Part shown: in pieces, positions 55,008 to 64,000 of the stretch
How positions within the stretch are numbered: position 1 is the stretch's first letter
How the letters are laid out: every line of letters begins with the position of its first letter
Assembly (NCBI RefSeq): GCF_000173735.1
Contig: NZ_ACCB01000001.1
Location: 124,001 to 188,000, forward strand
DNA from: Yersinia aldovae ATCC 35236
GTDB taxonomy: Bacteria > Pseudomonadota > Gammaproteobacteria > Enterobacterales > Enterobacteriaceae
Direction of reading: 5' to 3'
Length of the DNA stretch: 64,000 nucleotides
Position numbers and translations under genes: made by a program
The notes under the pieces: model-generated
What the model saw: only the letters and a program-made list of their open reading frames with translations
Told to the model about the DNA's origin: nothing
The model's database searches: none

Positions 55008-55883
55008 TCAAGTGTTCTTACGGCTACGAAGCGTCATGGCTAACCGGGCTGGCGCATCTACCGTTGCGACCAATGGCTTACTCACCCGTGCGGTTTCAAC
55101 GCAAACCATCGTCTTATAACCCTCATTGGGCATATCCACCATGCTGCTGGATAATTCAGCGCCTGGGTTCCAGGCAACCACATCACTCTGGTGATGGTGA
55201 TGTATTTCAATGGTACGCTGCAACGCGGCATCTTTTATCAGGCTGTAGGCTTGAGGATGCGTATAAATCCGGTCTGTCTGGCCATTAAACACCAAATCAC
55301 CGTGCTGGGTTGCATCCGCAACCTTCAATACTTTATCTAAGTATTTCTCACCCAGCCCACTGACTTTAATTTGGTTGATATCGCCAATCTGAAAGTATGT
55401 GTGCAGTGCTGCTTCCGCTTGATATTCACCGTGCGATTCCAACTCAACTTCACATTCATCACCCAATTTAAAGCGCGCGATTAAAGTGAACGCATGTGGC
55501 CATAGCTGACGAGAAGTGTCGCTATCTTCCAACGTGAAGGTCAGGATGACACCATTTTCATTCTCATCATGGGCGCTAAGTACCCACGGCAGAATACGAG
55601 CAAAGCCGTGTGAGGGTTGCGCCGTTGGGCCAAACCACGGCCAGCAAATGGGTACGCCGCCACGAATCGCCACACCCTCTTTAAACGGTGTGTTATTGCT
55701 CAGCCAAATAATCGGTTGTTCACCACTGGGTTGGTAAGCCAACAGATGGGCACCTTGCAGGCTTATGGCTGCACGAACTTTCGGATGAGAGACAACCACG
55801 ACCGGTAATTCATCCAGTTGGCGCTGGCTGATATAGGGGGAGATTTGTTCGACAATAGGCAGAGTGAATACTTTCTCGTTCAT
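55008..55883 (-). CDS. yeaD: YeaD, glucose-6-phosphate 1-epimerase family
   Basis: A 291-residue galactose-mutarotase-fold protein (E. coli 294) that is thought to interconvert the anomers of hexose 6-phosphates. Conserved blocks are ISLQGAHLLAYQPSGEQPIIWLS near residue 40, RGGVPICWPWFGP near residue 73 and HGFARILPW near 92. The catalytic histidine is in AALHTYFQIGD near residue 160, and the acidic partner in WNPGAELSSSMVDMPNEGY. It lies next to gapA, as in E. coli. Confidence 0.94.
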   Translation of the reverse strand: MNEKVFTLPIVEQISPYISQRQLDELPVVVVSHPKVRAAISLQGAHLLAYQPSGEQPIIWLSNNTPFKEGVAIRGGVPICWPWFGPTAQPSHGFARILPWVLSAHDENENGVILTFTLEDSDTSRQLWPHAFTLIARFKLGDECEVELESHGEYQAEAALHTYFQIGDINQIKVSGLGEKYLDKVLKVADATQHGDLVFNGQTDRIYTHPQAYSLIKDAALQRTIEIHHHHQSDVVAWNPGAELSSSMVDMPNEGYKTMVCVETARVSKPLVATVDAPARLAMTLRSRKNT

Positions 55884-56060
55884 TCGTTTGGCCTTATGAG
55901 CAAAGGGGCTGGATATCCATTGAACTTCAGACTCTTGATAATATCACAGGCTTAAAATCTTGCAGCACATCGCCGATAAAGTCGTGTGAATCATTGATAT
56001 TGCGCAATTTTTTGTCGTGGAGCAACGGACGAAGGTTCGGAACACACTGTATCAACAATA

Positions 56061-56085
56061 AAAAAGCCACCCGAGGGTGGCTTTT
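56061..56085 (-). terminator. Rho-independent terminator of gapA
   Basis: On the minus strand AAAAGCCACCC and GGGTGGCTTTTT form an 11-bp stem with a two-base loop and a T-rich end, 23 bases after the gapA stop. Confidence 0.92.
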
Positions 56086-56107
56086 GGCAGAAATCTACAT
56101 CAATCCA

Positions 56108-57328
<1,221 letters not shown>

Positions 57329-57456
57329 TTATACCCAAAATGATTGGCGTTGCAGGTAGGCAGCTAGCGAACGAATCCCGATGAGCTTACATGAGTAAGT
57401 GATTCGGGTGAATGAGCATAGCTAACAACCCTGCGGCGTCAAGTATAAAGGGTATA
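57329..57456. repeat. ERIC element (128 bp) between gapA and msrB
   Basis: TATACCC at 57329 and GGGTATA at 57450 are the terminal inverted repeats. The core AATCCCGATGAGCTTACATG then AGTAAGTGATTCGGGTGA is the canonical ERIC hairpin. Length and ends match the consensus almost exactly, making this the best preserved copy in the window. Confidence 0.92.
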
Positions 57457-57575
57457 TGCGGTTGCCGCTTCGATGGCATACAGTTTAGGACAATTTTAAC
57501 TGCTTTGTTGTTAATTTTTTGTTATTATTAGGCATTGTTTTCGTTGATTTTATTCCCTGCCAGAGAAGCGCACAA

Positions 57576-57989
57576 ATGGCTAAACAACTGAACCCTGCAC
57601 AAGATATTGAGAAACTGTCCGATATTCAGCGTCATGTCACCCAACAGCGCGGGACAGAAGCCCCTTTTAGTGGCAAATTGCTGCATAACAAACGCGATGG
57701 CATCTATGAGTGCCTGTGTTGTCATCAACCTTTATTTATCTCAGAATCGAAATTTGACTCTGGCTGTGGTTGGCCGAGTTTTTACCAACCTATCAAAGAT
57801 GACTCTATCCGCTATATTGATGATAATTCACATAATATGCAGCGAATTGAAATTCGCTGTGGTCATTGTGATGCCCACTTGGGGCATGTATTCCCTGACG
57901 GGCCGCAGCCTACAGGCGAGCGCTATTGCGTGAACTCGGCGTCATTGAACTTTGTTGATGACCAGAATGGCGAACAGATTGCGGGCTGA
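57576..57989 (+). CDS. msrB: Peptide-methionine (R)-S-oxide reductase MsrB
   Basis: MsrB repairs the R-isomer of methionine sulfoxide in proteins. The 137-residue length equals that of E. coli with the start at [14 protein letters not shown]; the longer frame adds 19 unconserved residues. Zinc ligands are [11 protein letters not shown] near residue 47 and [16 protein letters not shown] near residue 95. The catalytic Cys is in [11 protein letters not shown] near residue 118, and [10 protein letters not shown] is near residue 62. It is divergent from gapA and followed by yeaC. Confidence 0.96.
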   Translation: MAKQLNPAQDIEKLSDIQRHVTQQRGTEAPFSGKLLHNKRDGIYECLCCHQPLFISESKFDSGCGWPSFYQPIKDDSIRYIDDNSHNMQRIEIRCGHCDAHLGHVFPDGPQPTGERYCVNSASLNFVDDQNGEQIAG

Positions 57990-58055
57990 TAACGGCTTGG
58001 TATGCAGTTTGAAAAAACGATTCAGCTTATTATTCGTTTATCTAAGGATGCTCTG

Positions 58056-58328
58056 ATGGAGCTTGAAGACCTGATTTCCGTGATGACACCTGAAATCTAC
58101 CAGCGCTTGATGCAAGCGGTAGAGTTAGGTAAATGGCCAGACGGTGTGGTTTTGACGCCAGAACAAAAAGAGAACAGCTTACAGATGGTGATGCTGTGGC
58201 AGGCCCGTCACAACAAGGATGCGCAGCATATGAGTATCGGCACCGATGGGCAGATAGTGATGAAAACCAAGCAAGAGTTGAAGCAGCAGTTTAGCCAACC
58301 GATGCTGGCAAAGTTGAAGCCTGAGTAA
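58056..58328 (+). CDS. yeaC: YeaC, DUF1315 protein
   Basis: A 90-residue DUF1315 protein, the same size as E. coli YeaC. The start at MELEDLISVMTPEIYQRL has TAAGGA seven bases upstream, and the family N-terminus agrees. The longer frame from 58002 would add 18 residues. Conserved AVELGKWPDGVVLTPEQKENSLQMVMLWQARHN covers most of the middle. Function is unknown. It lies directly after msrB as in E. coli. Confidence 0.9.
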   Translation: MELEDLISVMTPEIYQRLMQAVELGKWPDGVVLTPEQKENSLQMVMLWQARHNKDAQHMSIGTDGQIVMKTKQELKQQFSQPMLAKLKPE

Positions 58329-58348
58329 GGTGTTTTAAGCGGTATTAC

Positions 58349-58378
58349 TGGCGCAGGAAGAGCGTTCTCACTGCGCCA
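58349..58378. terminator. Hairpin between convergent yeaC and pncA
   Basis: TGGCGCAG and CTGCGCCA form a perfect 8-bp stem with a 14-base loop. There is no clear T-tract. It is the only candidate 3' structure in the gap. Confidence 0.4.
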
Positions 58379-58433
58379 CTATTAGCGCCGACTTAGGGGT
58401 TAATGACCAAACTATTACCCCGCTGAACTGACT

Positions 58434-59078
58434 TCAGCAAGATTGGGTTGCGACTAAAAATTGTTGCAATGTGAGTTGCTGTGCACCTGCATCGCTCATG
58501 GCTTTAAATGCTAACGCACTGTCCTGCGGTTGCAGATTGACCCCACGGCAACCGTCGCTGATCACGGTTGTTTTATAGCCCAGCGCTAATGCATCAAGCA
58601 CGCTGTATTTCACGCAGTAATCTGTCGCCAGCCCCATAATGAACAAATTCTCCACGCCTTGCTGCTTTAACCATGCATCCAATGGCGTTTTGGCTCGTTT
58701 CCCATTATCAAAGAAAGCGCTATAACTATCGATGTCTGGATCTTGCCCCTTACGGAAAACCTGTTCGATGGCATCTTGCTGTAGCAGAGGATGAAAGGCG
58801 GCCCCAGCTTGGTGCTGAACGCAATGAACCGGCCACCAGACTTGCACCAGCCCATTCAACTCGCCAATAGTTCCCTGTTTGGCATTTGAATTGATGGCAA
58901 AGCTGCGGTGTTCGGCAGGGTGCCAATCCTGACTGGCGATAACGGGGATCTGTTGTGCGATACAAGCCCCGATCGCCTGGTTAGCAATCTCAATGACACG
59001 GTCGCCTTCTGCGACAGCTAACGCGCCACCTGGGCAGAAATCATTTTGCAAATCAATCAAGAGTAGGGCTGTGTTCAT
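58434..59078 (-). CDS. pncA: Nicotinamidase/pyrazinamidase
   Basis: PncA deamidates nicotinamide to nicotinate for NAD recycling and also activates pyrazinamide. It has 214 residues (E. coli 213). The catalytic Asp10 is in LLIDLQNDFCPGGAL; metal ligands are in SQDWHPAEHRSF near residue 50. A lysine in VFRKGQDPDIDSYSAF near residue 109 and the nucleophilic Cys in GLATDYCVKYSVLDAL near residue 155 complete the triad. It lies 15 bases after ansA and is probably co-transcribed, as in E. coli. Confidence 0.96.
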   Translation of the reverse strand: MNTALLLIDLQNDFCPGGALAVAEGDRVIEIANQAIGACIAQQIPVIASQDWHPAEHRSFAINSNAKQGTIGELNGLVQVWWPVHCVQHQAGAAFHPLLQQDAIEQVFRKGQDPDIDSYSAFFDNGKRAKTPLDAWLKQQGVENLFIMGLATDYCVKYSVLDALALGYKTTVISDGCRGVNLQPQDSALAFKAMSDAGAQQLTLQQFLVATQSC

Positions 59079-59093
59079 TGAAACTCCGCAGGA

Positions 59094-60110
59094 TCAATTC
59101 GTGTCGGTTAATTCGCCGCGCAAGTTCTGCTGCATCAACTCGCGGATCTCTTCAGGCGTGAGCGCCTGGCTCAATAAATAATGCAGCTTTGTCAGGGCGG
59201 CTTCAACGGTCATGTCAAATCCACTGATCACCCCCGCGTTAGCTAATGCATTGCCAGTGGCGTAACCGTCCATATTGACCCGGCCAGAAATGCATTGCGT
59301 CAGATTCACCACCACAATACCGCGCTCGCTGGCATTTTTTAACTCATCCAATAATTCGGCTTTCTGTGGGGCATTGCCCACCCCGTATGAGCGTAAAATG
59401 AGCGCCTTTACCGGCTGAAGCAAGAAGTTACGCACTACCGCACCGGATATTCCTGGATAAATCGTCACCACTCCAATGGGCTGAGGTGTAATGCTATGCA
59501 CAATCAATGGCCCATTATTGACCGGTGACTCAACGGACACCATACGACGGATATGAATCCCGGCTTCAAGCAACACCGAGAGATTGGGTGAAGCGAAAGC
59601 ATCAAAACCATCGGCATGAGCTTTAGTGGTGCGGTTGCCACGGAACAGTTTGTTATTGAAGAATAAGCTGACTTCATTCACCGGATGATTAGCCGCCAGA
59701 TAGAGCGCATTTAGCAAGTTGGTTTGCCCATCAGAGCGTAATTCTGCTAAGGGAATTTGTGACCCTGTCACAATGACCGGCTTCGCCAGGTTCTCCAACA
59801 TAAAAGAGAGTGCCGAGGCGGTAAACGCCATCGTGTCAGTACCGTGCAGAATCACAAAACCGTCATACAAATCATAATTCTGCTGAATGTCATTAGCGAT
59901 ATGCTGCCAATCCTCTGGTGTCATATCAGAGGAGTCAATTAACGGGGCGTATTCATGGATAGTAAAATCAGGCATTTCTGGCCGATGGAACTCAGGCATC
60001 AAGGCCAATTGGCGCTGCAAGTGGCCAGATACCGGGATATAGCCGTGATCAGAACGTTGCATACCAATAGTACCGCCGGTGTAGGCGACATAAATAGATT
60101 TCTTCTGCAT
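59094..60110 (-). CDS. ansA: L-asparaginase I (cytoplasmic)
   Basis: AnsA is the cytoplasmic type I asparaginase that makes aspartate and ammonia. It has 338 residues, as in E. coli, and no signal peptide. The first threonine nucleophile lies in YVAYTGGTIGMQRS near residue 13, and the second catalytic Thr and the Asp in VILHGTDTMAFTASALSFML near residue 90. AGVISGFDMTVEAALTKL near the C-terminus is typical of the family. It heads the ansA-pncA pair. Confidence 0.96.
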   Translation of the reverse strand: MQKKSIYVAYTGGTIGMQRSDHGYIPVSGHLQRQLALMPEFHRPEMPDFTIHEYAPLIDSSDMTPEDWQHIANDIQQNYDLYDGFVILHGTDTMAFTASALSFMLENLAKPVIVTGSQIPLAELRSDGQTNLLNALYLAANHPVNEVSLFFNNKLFRGNRTTKAHADGFDAFASPNLSVLLEAGIHIRRMVSVESPVNNGPLIVHSITPQPIGVVTIYPGISGAVVRNFLLQPVKALILRSYGVGNAPQKAELLDELKNASERGIVVVNLTQCISGRVNMDGYATGNALANAGVISGFDMTVEAALTKLHYLLSQALTPEEIRELMQQNLRGELTDTN

Positions 60111-60172
60111 GGCGGGGTGACCTGAAAATGAGTGCGAAGTGAGATGAGTGAATTATAGGGAGCCTGACGAAT

Positions 60173-60197
60173 AAAAAAAGCCCGGCAGGTGCCGGGC
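60173..60197 (-). terminator. Rho-independent terminator of sppA
   Basis: On the minus strand GCCCGGC and GCCGGGC form a perfect 7-bp stem with a 4-base loop, followed by seven T (A at 60173-60179). It separates sppA from ansA. Confidence 0.93.
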
Positions 60198-60227
60198 GGA
60201 GTATTTATCTTTCATTTGGTGAATTAT

Positions 60228-62078
60228 CTAGCGGACATCACCACAATTTAAGCATAACGCATAGCGATTCTGCGGATCGTTCAAGGTGTTAAGCAAACTC
60301 GGTTTATCTTTAACGGCCTGTGCCATCGCAGATATCGGAGCCGGTAGCATCGCTTGAATGGCTGAAGGTAGTATCGCCTGAATGGATACGTTCATTTGAC
60401 CCAAGATCATATCGCTCAGGCTTGGCTCATCAATAAACCAGTTCAACTGCCAGGTTTTCAGTTGTGCCAGTTCAGCGACTTTCTTAACGGCGTCGTCAAA
60501 ATCTCCCAACTGGTCTACCAGACCATTACTTTTGGCGTCCACGCCTATCCACACATGGCCCTGAGCGATTTGATCCACCTGCTCTGGCGTTTTGTGGCGA
60601 GAGGTTGCCACCAGGTCAATAAAGGTCTTATAGCCATTTTCGATATTAATTTGCATCATCTGAGCGAACTCAGGTGGCAAGTTTTTGGTGATGGAGATAT
60701 CAGCCAGTGGTGACGTTGCTACGCCATCGGTGTGTACGCCAATACTTTCCAGCGTATTTTGGAAGGTATTAATCACACCGAATATTCCAATCGAACCGGT
60801 CAGGGTGCTCGGGCTGGCGACAATATAGTTCGCCGGTGTTGAGATCCAATAGCCACCAGAGGCTGCCATTCCACCCATTGACACCACCAATGGCTTATTA
60901 GCCGCGCGCAGTGCGGTCAATTCAGAGCGAATCAACTCAGAGGCGCTCACGCTGCCGCCTGGGCTGTTTACCCGCAGGACAACCGCTTTAATCTTCGGAT
61001 CTAACCGTGCCTGACGGATTTGAGCTGCCAGCGTATCGCCGCCGACGTTGCCCGGTGTTTGTGGCCCATCAATAATCGCTCCGTTAGCAAAAATAACCGC
61101 TATCTGGCCGCCTTGTTGTGGGACAGCCATCGGCTGATAGTCATAGATACTGACGTAATTAAAGTCATTACTCTTTTTATCCCAGCCGAAGGTTTTGACC
61201 AACTCAGTCTCAACATCAGGGCGTGAAGCCAACTGATCAACCAATTTACTGGTGAGCGCGTATTGGGCAGGAGAGCCGCCCGCGGCTTGCAATCCACTGA
61301 TCACGCCAGCCGCGCCGGGGAACAGTTGCTCAGGTGTTAATTGGCGGTTAGCCGCGACCGCGGTGAGGTAGTTGTGCCATAAACCGCCAATCCAACGGCT
61401 ATCCGCTTCACGGGCTGCTGGTGACATATCATCACGGATCATGGGTTCGACCGCAGACTTATAGGTTCCGACGCGGAAGATATTGGTGGTGACCTGAAGT
61501 TTTTCCAGCAACGATTTGTAATAAAGGTTATTACTGGCAAAACCATGTAAATCCACCGCACCTTGGGGTGACAGGTAAATTTTATTGGCAAAACTGGCTA
61601 AATAATATTGGGTTTGATTGTAACTATCGCCAATAGCATAAATGGGTTTACCACTGTCACGGAACTCACGCAGTGCTTTACCCATATATTGTAGCGACGG
61701 TTGATCCGCGCCGGTAAAATCACTCAGTGATAGCACCAGGCCGGTAATATTATTATCGTTTTTTGCTAAACGGATAGTATCAACGATATCGAACAGCGAG
61801 TTTTCCTGTAAACGATTACTGGATGACCCTAATAACTCGCGGCCCAATTGACGCAACTTATTATTGACGGCCGGTTGATCCACCACCACGCCAGTTAAAT
61901 TAACCAGCAAAGCGCCTTTAACCGGTTCGACCGGTTTGCTTTGAAACTGAAGGTAAATACCGACGCCGACTAAAATGAGCAGTATCAGGAAAAGATTAAG
62001 AATAAACTCTCTGACAAAATTCAGCAGACGCCATGTCCACTTGAAAAAGCCAGCAATAATTCGCCACAAAGTGCGCAT
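60228..62078 (-). CDS. sppA: SppA, signal peptide peptidase (protease IV)
   Basis: SppA degrades cleaved signal peptides in the inner membrane. It has 616 residues (E. coli 618) after setting the start at MRTLWRIIAGFFKWTWR; an ATG eight codons upstream is unlikely. A single transmembrane segment covers about residues 26-46. The catalytic lysine is in FRVGTYKSAVEP near residue 209, and the nucleophilic serine in SMGGMAASGGYWIS near residue 408; the two lie in the tandem S49 domains typical of long SppA. Confidence 0.96.
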   Translation of the reverse strand: MRTLWRIIAGFFKWTWRLLNFVREFILNLFLILLILVGVGIYLQFQSKPVEPVKGALLVNLTGVVVDQPAVNNKLRQLGRELLGSSSNRLQENSLFDIVDTIRLAKNDNNITGLVLSLSDFTGADQPSLQYMGKALREFRDSGKPIYAIGDSYNQTQYYLASFANKIYLSPQGAVDLHGFASNNLYYKSLLEKLQVTTNIFRVGTYKSAVEPMIRDDMSPAAREADSRWIGGLWHNYLTAVAANRQLTPEQLFPGAAGVISGLQAAGGSPAQYALTSKLVDQLASRPDVETELVKTFGWDKKSNDFNYVSIYDYQPMAVPQQGGQIAVIFANGAIIDGPQTPGNVGGDTLAAQIRQARLDPKIKAVVLRVNSPGGSVSASELIRSELTALRAANKPLVVSMGGMAASGGYWISTPANYIVASPSTLTGSIGIFGVINTFQNTLESIGVHTDGVATSPLADISITKNLPPEFAQMMQINIENGYKTFIDLVATSRHKTPEQVDQIAQGHVWIGVDAKSNGLVDQLGDFDDAVKKVAELAQLKTWQLNWFIDEPSLSDMILGQMNVSIQAILPSAIQAMLPAPISAMAQAVKDKPSLLNTLNDPQNRYALCLNCGDVR

Positions 62079-62210
62079 GTTATCTCCAACAAAACCGAGC
62101 AAGTAGGGATATCCTAATGACCTGACGAATAAAAGTCAGCTTTAAATCACTGTTGAGCCTAGCTGAAAGGTCAACGCTGGCAACAAAACGACAACTTATG
62201 CTACCTTGCT

Positions 62211-62229
62211 GAAAATGAAAATCGTTATC
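62211..62229. promoter_or_regulatory. Fur-type box just upstream of ydjA
   Basis: GAAAATGAAAATCGTTATC matches 16 of 19 positions of the Fur consensus GATAATGATAATCATTATC. It ends just before the ydjA ribosome binding site AGGAG at 62230-62234. A TATGCT at 62197-62202 upstream could be the -10 element, which would place the box over the early transcribed region. Confidence 0.55.
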
Positions 62230-62240
62230 AGGAGAAAATG

Positions 62241-62792
62241 ATGGATGCATTAGAACTGTTACTTAACCGCCGTTCGGCATCACGTTTAGCGGCTCCGGCC
62301 CCAGTTGGAGAGGCGTTAGGCCATATTATTCACGCCGGAATGCGAGCACCGGATCATGGCACATTGCAGCCCTGGCGCTTTGTTTTGATCGAAAATGACG
62401 GGCTGGAGCGTTTTAGTCAGTTGTTACAAAAAGCCGTTCAACATGATGGTGCGGATGATGCGGTGCTGGAGAAAGCGAAAAATGCGCCTTTCCGCGCACC
62501 ACTGATTATTACCGTGATTGCCCACATTACTGAAAATGGCAAAGTGCCTAACTGGGAACAGGTGGTTTCTGCCGGTTGTGCGGTGCAAGCGATGCAAATG
62601 GCAGCTTTGGCACAAGGCTTTAATGGTATCTGGCGTACCGGCTCCTGGACTCACCATCCGGTTGTTCGTCAAGGTTTTGCCTGCCGTGAACAAGATGAAA
62701 TTGTCGGTTTTCTCTATCTCGGTACTCCGTTACTGAAGTCTTCGACCAAAGTGACCCCACCGGATTACAGCACTTTTGTTCGCCACTTCTAA
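62241..62792 (+). CDS. ydjA: YdjA, nitroreductase-family FMN protein
   Basis: A 183-residue nitroreductase-fold protein, same length as E. coli YdjA. The N-terminal [16 protein letters not shown] has the FMN-phosphate arginine residues, and [20 protein letters not shown] near residue 33 is conserved. [25 protein letters not shown] is near residue 110. YdjA is a minimal family member with an unknown physiological substrate. Two adjacent ATG codons exist; the second (62241) fits the E. coli N-terminus and the AGGAG spacing better. It precedes selD as in E. coli. Confidence 0.93.
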   Translation: MDALELLLNRRSASRLAAPAPVGEALGHIIHAGMRAPDHGTLQPWRFVLIENDGLERFSQLLQKAVQHDGADDAVLEKAKNAPFRAPLIITVIAHITENGKVPNWEQVVSAGCAVQAMQMAALAQGFNGIWRTGSWTHHPVVRQGFACREQDEIVGFLYLGTPLLKSSTKVTPPDYSTFVRHF

Positions 62793-63035
62793 CAATAACC
62801 TCGTTTTTGTCAGGTGGCCGTGACGCAACTTTTGCCTTTTTCCGGCAATATGCTGCGTTTTCGGCTGCTTTGTGACCAACCTATCTGCCCGACCACCGCA
62901 CTGTACTTACCAAGACATGCTATAGACGCTACCATAGGCTGTTGGGATATTGGCCCTGCGTGCATCATTCCTGACCGAATAGCCTTATTTATTGATTAAC
63001 GTGCTCATTATTGAACCACCAAACGGGAGAGTGTT

Positions 63036-64000
63036 ATGACATCGCCAGCGATACGTCTTACTCAATACAGCCACGGAGCGGGCTGCGGTTGCAAAATTTC
63101 ACCGAAAGTATTGGATAAAATTTTGCACTCCGAGCAACAGCAGTTTTTTGATCCCCGTTTGTTGGTAGGGAATGAAACCCGTGATGACGCCGCCGTTTAT
63201 GATATCGGCAGTGGTGTTGGGATTATCAGCACTACCGATTTTTTTATGCCGATCGTTGACGATCCATTCGATTTTGGCCGCATTGCTGCAACAAATGCTA
63301 TCAGTGATATCTATGCGATGGGCGGCAAACCGATTATGGCGATAGCCATTCTGGGCTGGCCGATTGATAAGCTGGCACCCGAAATCGCCCGACGGGTTAT
63401 CGAAGGTGGGCGGCAGGTTTGCCAACAAGCAGGTATTTCCCTGGCCGGAGGCCATTCTATCGATGCACCGGAGCCGATTTTTGGTTTAGCGGTCACGGGG
63501 GTGGTCAGTACCGAGCAGGTAAAGAAAAATAGTGCGGCAAAAGCGGGATGCAAACTATTTCTAACCAAACCCTTAGGTATCGGCATTTTAACGACGGCTG
63601 AGAAGAAAAGTAAATTGCGGTCAGAGCATCAAGGCGTTGCTACGGAAACCATGTGTCAGTTGAATAAATCGGGCGCTGATTTTGCGCATATCCCCGGTGT
63701 CACCGCAATGACGGATGTGACCGGGTTTGGCTTGCTCGGCCATTTGAGCGAAATATGCCAGGGTTCAGGCGTTCAGGCGACGTTGCATTTCTCCGCTATC
63801 CCGCGTTTACCTGCCGTCGAAGACTATATCGCTGAAGGGTGTGTACCCGGCGGTACGGAGCGAAACTTTGACAGCTATGGTCATCTGATCGGCGTAATGT
63901 CTGACTTACAGCGAACGTTGCTATGCGACCCACAAACGTCGGGGGGGTTACTGTTGGCCGTGCTGCCTGATGCAGAGGCTGATGTGCAGGTGATTGCGGC
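63036..64000 (+). CDS. selD: Selenide, water dikinase SelD (3' end outside the window)
   Basis: SelD makes selenophosphate from selenide and ATP, the selenium donor for selenocysteyl-tRNA and selenouridine. The window holds 321 codons of about 347. The start [22 protein letters not shown] includes the catalytic Cys and the nearby Lys (CGCK), here Cys rather than selenocysteine. ATP-site residues are in [14 protein letters not shown] near residue 46 and [33 protein letters not shown] near residue 65. [18 protein letters not shown] is near residue 146. GAGAG precedes the ATG. The gene runs past position 64000. Confidence 0.97.
   Translation, partial: MTSPAIRLTQYSHGAGCGCKISPKVLDKILHSEQQQFFDPRLLVGNETRDDAAVYDIGSGVGIISTTDFFMPIVDDPFDFGRIAATNAISDIYAMGGKPIMAIAILGWPIDKLAPEIARRVIEGGRQVCQQAGISLAGGHSIDAPEPIFGLAVTGVVSTEQVKKNSAAKAGCKLFLTKPLGIGILTTAEKKSKLRSEHQGVATETMCQLNKSGADFAHIPGVTAMTDVTGFGLLGHLSEICQGSGVQATLHFSAIPRLPAVEDYIAEGCVPGGTERNFDSYGHLIGVMSDLQRTLLCDPQTSGGLLLAVLPDAEADVQVIA

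Noticed and set aside
62814-62999. 61-codon ORF between ydjA and selD
   Set aside because: No recognisable domain or ribosome binding site; starts with a GTG-type codon in a region that should hold the selD promoter.

Overview
The window is a stretch of core chromosome from an enterobacterium, almost certainly a Yersinia species. Nearly every protein is a close full-length match to a known Enterobacterales family, the gene order follows E. coli in blocks (yecN-yecE-yecD-aspS-nudB-yebC-ruvCAB; znuBC/znuA-mepM-lpxM-pykA-hexR-zwf-eda; yoaB-yoaA-tsaB-yeaY-fadD-rnd; minCDE-ycgL-ycgM-ycgN; dsbB-nhaB-fadR-ycgB-dadAX; yeaGH-mipA-yeaD-gapA-msrB-yeaC-pncA-ansA-sppA-ydjA-selD), and the intergenic repeats are ERIC elements of the forms common in yersiniae. 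The family calls come from remembered sequences, not from a database search. There is no phage, IS element, CRISPR array, rRNA or tRNA that I can see.

Layout. 1-10 kb: tRNA modification, aspartyl-tRNA synthetase, Holliday-junction resolution (ruvAB behind a LexA box) and a peptide transporter. 10-15 kb: the zinc importer ZnuABC behind a divergent Zur-type operator, a murein endopeptidase and a lipid A acyltransferase. 15-21 kb: central carbon metabolism (pykA, hexR, zwf, eda) with a HexR-type operator at zwf and no edd between zwf and eda. 21-22 kb: the spermidine exporter mdtJI preceded by a short leader ORF that looks like mdtU. 22-31 kb: helicase YoaA, tRNA t6A factor TsaB, lipoprotein YeaY, fadD with a FadR operator, RNase D and minCDE. 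31-37 kb: the least conserved part, with two small exported proteins of unknown function (one behind a Fur-type box), a MltB-like transglycosylase, and a stand-alone second LpxA-like acyltransferase behind a structured leader. 37-46 kb: DsbB, NhaB, FadR, SpoVR-family YcgB, D-alanine catabolism (dadAX behind a perfect CRP core site) and an MFS exporter. 46-50 kb: a large PAS-PAS-GAF-GGDEF-EAL protein and a DMT transporter with a histidine-rich tail. 50-64 kb: yeaGH, mipA, yeaD, gapA and the msrB-to-selD block; cmoA and selD run off the two ends.

Five genes (yecD, nudB, dtpB-like, lpxM, ycgL) are broken, each by the loss of exactly one base in a homopolymer, and each is fully restored by adding that base back. 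This uniform pattern points to sequencing or assembly error more than to gene decay, so these functions should not be assumed lost.

The regulators and targets in the window fit together: fadR and its target fadD, hexR and zwf, and LexA, Zur, CRP and Fur sites at the expected genes. The parts I consider most worth following are the LpxA paralogue with altered acyl-ruler and substrate residues, the mdtU-like leader, the ERIC element whose end forms the start of nudB, and the Fur-box-linked small secreted protein.
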